The notes under the pieces are model-generated. The model was not told where the DNA came from. It did no database searches and saw only the letters and a program-made list of their open reading frames with translations. From positions 10,963 to 74,962 of the forward strand of contig JAWKTN010000014.1 in the NCBI GenBank assembly GCA_041399065.1: a DNA stretch of 64,000 bases, given 5' to 3'. Positions 18,210 through 25,433 of the stretch are shown here, piece after piece; the stretch's first letter is position 1; each line of letters begins with the position of its first letter. Made by a program: the position numbers and the translations under genes. The stretch is from JAGQPD01 sp020426865. GTDB lineage: Bacteria > Planctomycetota > Planctomycetia > Pirellulales > Pirellulaceae.

Positions 18210-19655
18210 CTACGAAACGCCGCGCCAATCAATTTCATGTGGCAGAACATTATTGCGGATGGACAGGGCGGCGGCGTGCCCGGCCGCCTCTCCCATTGCC
18301 ACTGCATTTCCCGTGACGCGGTAACTGGAATGGGCCACGAAGTCGCCGCTGATGCACCGCCCGGCCATCAGCAATCCATCGACGTCGGCAGCGACCAAAG
18401 CCGGATAAGGAATGTCATAGGGTCGCAAGCCACCCTTTGCAAAATCATGATCCACTTCCTGATTGCCTGAAGTCGAAAGAGCATGCACGTCGATGGGAAA
18501 TGTCGCCCGGCAGACCGCCTGCGGGTGCCTTAATCCCGTGGCCAGGTCTTCCGCAGTGACCTGGTACCTTCCCCGAATCCGGCGACCTTCTCGGATACCA
18601 ATTTGTTCAGCCGTGGCCACCAAAGCGATGTCCTTCCAAGGCCCCCCGATCTTGCGTAAACCGGCAACAATATTGTGGATTTCACGACGCGCACGAATTG
18701 TCGCGTCAGTCACTGCTTGATTGTCAAATGCTGAAACACCATACTCGTGATTGGTCATGACAGAGAAGATGTCACTGTGAAGATGACGCAATGTCGGCCC
18801 ACGATACGAGGGGTGGATTCCGGCCGCTACCATCAACGCCAAGAATTTTGGTTTGGCCGACGGACTCGTTTCACGGATGTATTCCCGCACCGCATCGGCA
18901 TCGATCCCCGTGAGCAACGCGAGCATCGACATTGGTTGGCAAGTGCAATCTTGACCCACGCCCAAGTTGAATTGGCATCCGGCTTGAGCGGCAAGGTCCC
19001 CGTCGCCCGTGCAATCGATGAATCGATCCGCCACCCACGCCTGACGCCCAGACTTTGATTCCGTAAGCACGGCCACGATTCGATTATCCGAGTCCGTAAG
19101 GGCCCCTGCCACTCGAGTATGTAGCAGCAGTTTGACGCCTGCTTCGACCAGCAGTTCTTCCAGCACCAGTTTGACGACTTCCGGATCGTACACCGTCCCC
19201 TTCGTATCGCGTGCCACGGAACTGCCACGATCGGCAAACAATTGCAACAATTCAGACATGATTCCCTGCTTGTTGCTGGCATCCAGGATTTTCGTCAATA
19301 ACCCTGCAGTCCAAATTCCCCCCAGGCAACCGGCTGCTTCAATCAACCGCACTTCCGCGCCATTTCGCGCTGCGGCAAGCGCTGCGGCAATTCCGGCCGG
19401 CCCACCACCGCAAATCATCACCTGCGTTCTTCCGGCGACGACCACTTCCCGCGCCGCCTCCGACACCCACTGACCGTCCAACGTCACTGCTCCGCGAGTA
19501 CGAAGCACCTCACCTCGCGCAATGTTCGGACGAGCGCTGCCTACACTCGCCTGCGCGGCGGGAGCGTCAAAGACGAAACGCGACGATCCGAGCACTCCGC
19601 TCATAGCAGCCGACTTGAGAAATATACGACGATCGGATTGGCGGTATTCTTTCAT
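18210..19655 (-). CDS. Tat-exported FAD-dependent oxidoreductase (FAD_oxidored family)
   Basis: 481 residues from ATG 19655. The N-terminus carries a twin-arginine signal (DRRIFLKSAAMSG), so the protein is probably exported folded with its cofactor. The FAD Rossmann motif is canonical, QVMICGGGPAGIAAALAAARNG at about residues 78-98, followed by GGIWTAGLL. The C-terminal FAD block holds DVDGLLMAGRCISGDFVAHSSYRVTGNAVAMGEAAGHAAAL-type sequence. It belongs to the same PF12831 group as 2445-4112 but has a different export signal. It is divergent from the DHDPS-family lyase gene (19846), with a 190-bp shared promoter region. The electron donor substrate is unknown. The Shine-Dalgarno is weak. Confidence 0.85.
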   Translation of the reverse strand: MKEYRQSDRRIFLKSAAMSGVLGSSRFVFDAPAAQASVGSARPNIARGEVLRTRGAVTLDGQWVSEAAREVVVAGRTQVMICGGGPAGIAAALAAARNGAEVRLIEAAGCLGGIWTAGLLTKILDASNKQGIMSELLQLFADRGSSVARDTKGTVYDPEVVKLVLEELLVEAGVKLLLHTRVAGALTDSDNRIVAVLTESKSGRQAWVADRFIDCTGDGDLAAQAGCQFNLGVGQDCTCQPMSMLALLTGIDADAVREYIRETSPSAKPKFLALMVAAGIHPSYRGPTLRHLHSDIFSVMTNHEYGVSAFDNQAVTDATIRARREIHNIVAGLRKIGGPWKDIALVATAEQIGIREGRRIRGRYQVTAEDLATGLRHPQAVCRATFPIDVHALSTSGNQEVDHDFAKGGLRPYDIPYPALVAADVDGLLMAGRCISGDFVAHSSYRVTGNAVAMGEAAGHAAALSIRNNVLPHEIDWRGVS

Positions 19656-19845
19656 GCAGAGAATTGTAGTCGATATCAACCACGCAGTGAATGGATCCGT
19701 GCCGCCCCGCCAACACCCGCCTGCATAGCTCATCGCCGCGGTTTCGGATGCCCGATCGTGCTCTAGTCACACAGACATAATGTCCTTATCATCTGGTGGT
19801 CCGGCAATGAATGAGTGAAATGCTGAAGACGACTAGGAGTACGGC

Positions 19846-20793
19846 GTGCCCGAACAATCCACCATATTTCAAGGCTGTATCCCGGCGCTGATGACGCCCT
19901 GCGATGACGCGGGCAAGCCGAATTTCGATGCGTTGGTCGCGAAGGCCAGTGAACTGGTCAAGCAAGGAATGCGCGGCGTCGTCTATTGTGGATCGATGGG
20001 GGATTGGCCGTTATTATCCGACGCACAACGGCAGGAAGGCGTGAAGCTTCTCGTGGAGGCCGGAGTTCCCGTCGTCGTCGGCACGGGTGCGCAAAATCCG
20101 GCACTTGCTGCCGCACATGCGGCGCATGCACAACAGGTTGGTGCGGCGGGATTGATGGTTATTCCGCGAGTCCTCTCGCGGGGCACGTCCCCGACCGCTC
20201 AGCGCGCCCATTTTGCCGGTATCCTTCGAGCGGCCGAAGAGCTGCCAGCCGTGATCTACAACAGCCCGTATTATGGCTTCGAGACGAAGGCCGATCTGTT
20301 CTTTGATTTGCGCAGCGAGTTCCCGAATCTGATCGGATTTAAGGAATTCGGTGGAGCGGAATCATTGACGTACGCCGCCGAGCACATCACCAGCGGAAAC
20401 TCCGAGCTGTCCTTGATGGTTGGCGTCGACACGCAGGTTTTTCATGGTTTCGTTCGTTGCGGTGCCGTCGGCGCTATCACCGGCGTCGGCAACGCGCTTC
20501 CAGGACCAGTACTTCGCCTGGTAGAACTCTGCCAGCGTGCCGCGCGCGGCGATGTCAATGCCCGCCGCCTGGCCGCCGAACTCGACAACGCACTGGCCGT
20601 CCTCTCCAAATACGACGAAGGGCCCGATCTTGTCCTGTATTACAAACATCTGATGGTGCTGGAAGGCGCTGCCGAATATCAATTCCAACTGAACGGGTCG
20701 GATAAGCTCAGCCCATCACAGCGTGCTTTCCTGGAACAACAATGGCGCACATTTCGCCTCTGGTGGGATGATTGGCCAGGCCGCGAAGGGTAG
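19846..20793 (+). CDS. Dihydrodipicolinate synthase/N-acetylneuraminate lyase-family aldolase
   Basis: 315 residues. The GTG start at 19846 has AGGAG 6 nt upstream. A TIM barrel with class I aldolase features: Schiff-base lysine K166 in IGFKEFGG, catalytic tyrosine Y138 in IYNSPYYG, and the pyruvate-binding loop GVVYCGSMGDWPLLS. In DHDPS this loop is GTTGE; here GSMGDW departs from it, arguing against true dapA. Many planctomycete relatives act on sugar acids or hydroxyproline-derived pyrroline carboxylate. Its position opposite an FAD oxidoreductase would fit a dehydrogenase-plus-lyase or deaminase pathway, but the oxidoreductase is exported and this enzyme is cytoplasmic, so the link is weak. 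Confidence 0.85.
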   Translation: MPEQSTIFQGCIPALMTPCDDAGKPNFDALVAKASELVKQGMRGVVYCGSMGDWPLLSDAQRQEGVKLLVEAGVPVVVGTGAQNPALAAAHAAHAQQVGAAGLMVIPRVLSRGTSPTAQRAHFAGILRAAEELPAVIYNSPYYGFETKADLFFDLRSEFPNLIGFKEFGGAESLTYAAEHITSGNSELSLMVGVDTQVFHGFVRCGAVGAITGVGNALPGPVLRLVELCQRAARGDVNARRLAAELDNALAVLSKYDEGPDLVLYYKHLMVLEGAAEYQFQLNGSDKLSPSQRAFLEQQWRTFRLWWDDWPGREG

Positions 20794-20807
20794 CCCCGTT
20801 CGCGGCC
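20779..20807. terminator. Bidirectional hairpin between convergent genes
   Basis: GGCCGCGAA (20779-20787) and TTCGCGGCC (20799-20807) are perfect 9-bp arms around an 11-nt spacer, spanning the stop codon of the DHDPS-family gene. GTTTTG follows about 9 nt downstream. Its position between convergent genes fits a terminator, though the T run is short. Confidence 0.5.
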
Positions 20808-20825
20808 CCTGAGTTTTGCATGAAC

Positions 20826-21293
20826 TTACAGCAAATCCGGGCGACAATGCTGCACTCGTTGCCGTATTTCGCGGAGAGCTCGGTCCGGCAACCGATTCAG
20901 TTCCTGTAGATCAATTGTATGCACGCCGTTGGGCACTTCCACGTGTAGTTTGAGCCTTATGGGAACACCGCCCCGCGACACGACCAGTTTGCCAATGGAA
21001 TCCCAAGGGATAACGCCCTCGGGTATACCGATTCCGTGTTGGTCGATAACCAGTGCCGGCGCGGTGGAGACAAGTTTACGGCCGGCAAAAGCTCCAAACG
21101 CGAGACTACCGACCAAAAACAGCACGGGGACGACGCCTGCGTTTTGGACGTTTGCGAGAATACCAGCACTTAGGCACACACCTATCGCGGCTAAGACAAG
21201 CTGTCCAATTGCTGCGATCCGGGAGTGGTAAAACACCAACGGCAAGGTTGCACTGGCGTCGGTTTCGTGTGAATCGTGTTGTTGGTCTTGCAT
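20826..21293 (-). CDS. Two-helix membrane protein with PH-like C-terminal region
   Basis: 155 residues from ATG 21293. The frame is open to 21437 but that extension has no plausible start context. A short polar N-terminus (MQDQQHDSHETDASA) is followed by two membrane helices (about 30-75, with AAIGQLVLAAIGVCLSAGIL and VVPVLFLVGSLAFGAFAG). A soluble region reads ALVIDQHGIGIPEGVIPWDSIGKLVV, a pattern found in STM3941/PH-like bacterial membrane proteins of unknown role. No ribosome binding site is obvious. It is convergent with the aldolase gene and divergent from the esterase gene at 21538. Confidence 0.65.
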   Translation of the reverse strand: MQDQQHDSHETDASATLPLVFYHSRIAAIGQLVLAAIGVCLSAGILANVQNAGVVPVLFLVGSLAFGAFAGRKLVSTAPALVIDQHGIGIPEGVIPWDSIGKLVVSRGGVPIRLKLHVEVPNGVHTIDLQELNRLPDRALREIRQRVQHCRPDLL

Positions 21294-21537
21294 TATACGA
21301 CTGCCGCATCGGGCGACTTGCGATTGCGTAGATCCGTGTTGTGCAAATGTTTGTCTATACCATAACCACTCGTTCACCCAAAATCGATGCCGTAACTGCT
21401 GAGTTTCTAATTTCTTCTGAAAGCCTCGGTTCGACAAACATTGCTGCTATTGGTTTAATGTAAACCGTTCTTGCCCGAGCTCTCTGGTCAAGTGGTCGTT
21501 TTTTGTCAAGCATCATTCTAAAATTGAGGAACTGCGG

Positions 21538-22746
21538 ATGAAATCTCAAATCGTGTCGACGATCGCCTGCGCACTGATTGTATGGATCGGACCGCAAGCG
21601 TCTGCCGCTTCGCCGCTGAAGGTCTTCATTTTGGCCGGGCAGTCGAACATGCAGGGGCACGCACAAGTCCGCACGCTCGAACATTTGGGGATGGATCCGC
21701 AGACAGCTCCGCTGCTGAAGATGCTGCGCAGCGCGGACGGGACTCCTATCGTCTGTCAGCACGTGTGGATCTCGTCAATTGGACATGATGGCAGTGAGCA
21801 AGAGCGGCATGGGCAGTTGACGGTCGGTTATGGTGCGGCGGGGCGCGACGTGAAGATTGGCCCCGAGTTGATGTTCGGCGTTACGATGCAGCAGTTGGTC
21901 GGCGAGCCGATCTTGATCATCAAGACGGCATGGGGCGGCAAATCGCTGCACACCGACTTTCGACCGCCGAGCGCCGGCCCATACAAGTTTAACGAAAAAC
22001 AACTGGCACAATTAGAATCACAAGGGAAAGACATCAAGCAGGAGGTTGCGGCACGCACGGAAGCCTCGGGAAAGTACTATCGACTGATGACCGACCACGT
22101 CCGCACGGTCCTTAGCGATCTCAAGCGGGTCTGTCCCGACTACGACGTGGATGCCGGCTACGAATTGGCTGGCTTCGTCTGGTTTCAGGGCTGGAATGAC
22201 ATGGTGGATCAGGGCGTCTACCCACAGCGTGATCAAATAGGCGGATACGGGGACTATTCAACGTTGTTGGCACAGTTCATCCGGGACGTGCGACGCGACT
22301 TGGACACCCCCAACCTACCTTTTGTCATTGGTGTGATGGGGGTCGGCGGTCCGACCAGCGAATATGACGCATCCCAACAGCGATACAAGGCGATCCATCA
22401 GAACTTCCGCGATGCGATGGCTGCCCCGGCATCGCTCGTTGAATTCCAAGGAAATGTCGCAGCCGTATTCACGGAAAAATGTTGGGACCTCCAACTGGGT
22501 GAGCTCTCTCAGCGTTGGGGCAAGGTCCAATCCAAGACCCGCGAGCTGAACCAGGACAAGTCGTTAAGTGCCCAAGAGCGAGAGGCCCAGTTGGCCAATT
22601 ACAGGGCAGAACACTTCACGCCCGAGGAATTAAGAATCTACGAGGTGGGAAAATCCAACGCCGAATTCCATTACCTCGGCTCCGGCAAGATCATGGTACA
22701 AATTGGCAAAGCGTTTGCGGAAACGTTGGCGGCCATGCACAAATAA
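21538..22746 (+). CDS. Exported sialate O-acetylesterase-like (SASA/CE6) carbohydrate esterase
   Basis: 402 residues. ATG 21538 has GAGGA about 7 nt upstream. A signal peptide (VSTIACALIVWIGPQASA) is followed by the SGNH/SASA signature LAGQSNMQGH with nucleophile S36. GFVWFQGWNDM (around residue 215) gives a second conserved block. The domain (PF03629, formerly DUF303) removes acetyl groups from sialic acids or xylan-type polysaccharides. It fits with the sulfatases, CotH and PEP-CTERM proteins nearby as extracellular polysaccharide processing. The C-terminal 70 residues look like a helical extension (SLSAQEREAQLANYRAEHF). Confidence 0.88.
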   Translation: MKSQIVSTIACALIVWIGPQASAASPLKVFILAGQSNMQGHAQVRTLEHLGMDPQTAPLLKMLRSADGTPIVCQHVWISSIGHDGSEQERHGQLTVGYGAAGRDVKIGPELMFGVTMQQLVGEPILIIKTAWGGKSLHTDFRPPSAGPYKFNEKQLAQLESQGKDIKQEVAARTEASGKYYRLMTDHVRTVLSDLKRVCPDYDVDAGYELAGFVWFQGWNDMVDQGVYPQRDQIGGYGDYSTLLAQFIRDVRRDLDTPNLPFVIGVMGVGGPTSEYDASQQRYKAIHQNFRDAMAAPASLVEFQGNVAAVFTEKCWDLQLGELSQRWGKVQSKTRELNQDKSLSAQEREAQLANYRAEHFTPEELRIYEVGKSNAEFHYLGSGKIMVQIGKAFAETLAAMHK

Positions 22747-22880
22747 GTTGCAACTAGCCGACAGACTTGCCGTCCAACGGGACAAGCCCGTTGGGGCGGC
22801 TACGGCCCGCCCCCGTGCCGGCTTGCCCGGCCGGAGCGACAGATTGGTGGCTAGCGGCGGGTTGCGACTAGCCGACAAGC
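22747..22880. repeat. Interspersed palindromic repeat element, copy 2
   Basis: Bounded by the 20-bp direct repeats GTTGCAACTAGCCGACAGAC (22747-22766) and GTTGCGACTAGCCGACAAGC (22861-22880; 17 of 20 equal). Inside, the 30 bases at 22765-22794 are identical to 12379-12408 and contain CCAACGGG-ACAAG-CCCGTTGG. The rest (GGCCCGCCCCCGTGCC, then GGCTTGCCCGGCCGG) is GC-rich and able to fold. It fills the gap between the esterase and TfoX-like genes. Confidence 0.8.
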
Positions 22881-22883
22881 GGC

Positions 22884-23216
22884 TCATTTCGCTGGCAGCG
22901 TCCTTACATAGGCGGCGGCGCGCTCGACCCAAGCCTGCAGCTGTTCGTCGGACTCAATCCCTTCCGGTTCGATACGCGCCCATCCCTTCATCACTTTGCC
23001 GGTAATGTCCATCGGCAAGACATTCGGTTCGGCCTGAGTCTGCTCGTGGTCCTTCTTATCCAATCGGACGATCAACGATCCTTTCCAGGGTCCGACGCAC
23101 ATATTGCCGTTGATCATGAAGCAGACGCCCCCGAACATCTTTTTCTCCGAATAGCCACGGCGGCGCTGCATCAAGGGTCGGATGCGTTCAACGAGTCGTC
23201 GGTCGTCTTCGTTCAT
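22884..23216 (-). CDS. TfoX N-terminal domain protein
   Basis: 110 residues, matching a stand-alone TfoX_N domain (PF04993). KKMFGGVCFMINGNMCVGPWKGSLIVRL at about residues 25-52 is the characteristic core, preceded by an RIRPLMQRRRGYSEK helix. A helical end (SDEQLQAWVERAAAYVRTL) completes the domain. In gammaproteobacteria TfoX promotes competence; single-domain relatives in other phyla have no proven role, so none is assigned. It is convergent with the esterase gene across the repeat element. Confidence 0.85.
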   Translation of the reverse strand: MNEDDRRLVERIRPLMQRRRGYSEKKMFGGVCFMINGNMCVGPWKGSLIVRLDKKDHEQTQAEPNVLPMDITGKVMKGWARIEPEGIESDEQLQAWVERAAAYVRTLPAK

Positions 23217-23522
23217 GAATGCGATTTCCTATTTGACGCTGTTTTGCAACTTGATTTCGACCCGATTATCGACAATCGCCACCCCTACGACAAGGAAGAG
23301 CTGCCGAAAACACTGAAGACGCCATCTGAAGACGCCATCTGAAGACGCCATCTGAAGACGCCATCTGAAGACGCCATGGTTGTCACCGATTGATCGCATC
23401 GGAGCTTTGCACGGTGCGGGCAACTTGATGTATATTGACGTTGTCCCGGTTCATGGCTCCGCTCCGATGTCATGTCCAACTTTCGAAGATGATCGCCGTT
23501 CACGAAAGGCTCCGATATATCC
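23217..23522. other. Intergenic region, 306 bp, divergent
   Basis: It separates the TfoX-like gene from the CotH gene and must hold both promoters. The main visible structure is the 13-bp tandem repeat at 23313-23377. No gene or RNA is recognised. Confidence 0.5.
23313..23377. repeat. 13-bp tandem repeat, five copies
   Basis: CTGAAGACGCCAT is repeated five times head to tail with no mismatch. The unit is not a multiple of three and the region is non-coding. Copy number is likely to vary between strains by slippage. It sits about 146-210 bp before the CotH start. Confidence 0.92.
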
Positions 23523-25319
23523 ATGCAGTATGCTCGCCATGGTCTAGCGTCATTCATCGCGTTGTACGTTCTGTTGTGTTGTTGCCAAAGCGGTCGGACT
23601 GCCGAACTGGATGCCGATCGGGTTTTCGATTCAAGTCGCTTGCACGAGATCGAGCTGACGATTCCGGAGGATGACTGGAACACCTTGCGAAAACAGACCC
23701 GCATGCGTGGCGGCGGCTTTGGGGCGATGTTTGCGAATACGACCGACAAACCGTTCACCTATTTTAGGGGCGAACTATCGATTGACGGGGTCAAGATTTC
23801 CGACGTCGCCGTGCGTAAGAAGGGATTCATTGGTTCGCTTGATGATGTCCGGCCATCACTGAAGGTAACGTTCGACAAGTACGAGGACCAACACCCGATC
23901 GAGGGACTTGATCGGTTGACACTCAATAACAACAAGCAAGACACGGCGTTGGTGAGCCAATTCCTGTCGTACAAGATCTTCAGCAACGCAGGAGTCCACG
24001 CACCGCGAGTCAGCTTTGCCAAGGTAACAGTCAACGGCCAGTACCTCGGGATCTATTCGAATGTCGAATCGTACGACGCACCCTTTTTGAGAAATCACTA
24101 CGGAGACGATAGCGGACAGCTCTATGAGGGAACGATCGCTGATTTCTATCCCAAAGCGATCGAAAGATTGGAATCCAAGACGGACACGCTTCCGGAGGAC
24201 GATCCGCAACTTGTGCGATTAGCCACGATTCTGGCATCGGAAGAGGAGTTGCCGATCGAGGATTTGGAGACGCTGATCGATGTCGAGAACTTCTTGAAGT
24301 TCTGGGCCGTTGAGAGCCTGCTTGGGTTTTGGGACGGCTATACCCAAAATCAGAACAACTATTTTTGTTACGATCATCCACAGAACCAGCGGCTCTACTT
24401 CATGCCCTGGGGGGCTGACGGATGTTTCACCGCCGATGGCGGACCGTTCGGTCGATTTGGTGGCGGACCGCCGCCGGCGTCGGTACGTGCCGAATCGATG
24501 CTGGCCAACCGACTTTTCCGCACCAGCGGCATCCCCGAACGCTATCGACAAACATTGTTGCAAGTACTTGACGCGACCTGGAACGAAGATCAGCTAGTCG
24601 CCGAGGTTGACCGGATTGAGGCACTAACAGATGGCCAGCTGCACGAACAACAAAGGTCAGATACCAACACGGCTCCCTGGGGCGGCCGGCAATTGACAAT
24701 GGACGGAGTTCGCAAGTTTATCCGCGAACGACGGAATACAGTCATACGGGAATTGCGAGACTGGCCACCGTCCATTCCACCGCAACCGCGCAAACCGATG
24801 TACACCGTCGACTTGGGATTCGCGAAAGGATCGTTTCTCACCCATTGGTCCGAGCAAACGTCCGCCGCGGCCGATGAACAGGGCGAAGTGACGATCGAAT
24901 TGAATCTGCATGAACGAGACATTGTCCTGACCGACCCGACTATCGCGTCCCATTCGATGCCAGTACCAACTTTTCCCGGGTTTGGCGGGCCTCGTGGTAA
25001 CACATCCTGGACACCTCCCGCGATGATCGTCATCAAAGGCAAGCAAGACTCCAACCAAGATCAACAAGAGGTTACGCTGACGCTGATGGTGGAAGAGCAA
25101 CTACTGGCGATGCCACCGAACGAGCCGGTACCGGCATCCGGTTCGATCGTTATCGGCAATGCAGCAGGTTTCGGCTTTCGACCCGACGGGCCGATGGTCA
25201 ACGGCACGATCGTTTTGGTGCGATCGGGCACCAATGACGGCGATGAAGTCCGCGGAACGTTCGACTTGCAGATATCGGAACTCCACGGTGGTATGTTCGA
25301 TCAACGACGACGCCGCTAG
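23523..25319 (+). CDS. Exported CotH kinase-family protein
   Basis: 598 residues. A signal peptide (FIALYVLLCCCQSG) precedes a CotH domain (PF08757). Recognisable blocks are: RLHEIELTIPEDDWNTLR; DVAVRKKGFIGS; KVTFDKYEDQH; RLTLNNNKQDTALVSQFLSYKIF; FAKVTVNGQYLGIYSNVESYD; and, in the second lobe, FWAVESLLGFWDGY and YFMPWGADGCF. CotH proteins are atypical secretory kinases; in planctomycetes and other bacteria they are exported with unknown targets. The C-terminal 180 residues form a beta-rich region ending in RRRR. ATG 23523 gives the signal peptide directly. It is followed at 25434 by the DUF1549/1553 gene on the same strand. Confidence 0.87.
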   Translation: MQYARHGLASFIALYVLLCCCQSGRTAELDADRVFDSSRLHEIELTIPEDDWNTLRKQTRMRGGGFGAMFANTTDKPFTYFRGELSIDGVKISDVAVRKKGFIGSLDDVRPSLKVTFDKYEDQHPIEGLDRLTLNNNKQDTALVSQFLSYKIFSNAGVHAPRVSFAKVTVNGQYLGIYSNVESYDAPFLRNHYGDDSGQLYEGTIADFYPKAIERLESKTDTLPEDDPQLVRLATILASEEELPIEDLETLIDVENFLKFWAVESLLGFWDGYTQNQNNYFCYDHPQNQRLYFMPWGADGCFTADGGPFGRFGGGPPPASVRAESMLANRLFRTSGIPERYRQTLLQVLDATWNEDQLVAEVDRIEALTDGQLHEQQRSDTNTAPWGGRQLTMDGVRKFIRERRNTVIRELRDWPPSIPPQPRKPMYTVDLGFAKGSFLTHWSEQTSAAADEQGEVTIELNLHERDIVLTDPTIASHSMPVPTFPGFGGPRGNTSWTPPAMIVIKGKQDSNQDQQEVTLTLMVEEQLLAMPPNEPVPASGSIVIGNAAGFGFRPDGPMVNGTIVLVRSGTNDGDEVRGTFDLQISELHGGMFDQRRRR

Positions 25320-25433
25320 GGCCGCGAGTCGTGTCGGTCGGATTGTCTTTACGCGGTCCGGTACAGGAGCGTATACTGGGGGTGTTCTGCGGCATGTCGA
25401 TGTGGTCGCCCGATCGATGGTAAGGAGCTTGGA

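Noticed and set aside
19846..20793. True lysine-pathway dapA
   Set aside because: The pyruvate loop is GSMGDW instead of GTTGE and the neighbours are not lysine genes; only family membership is supported.
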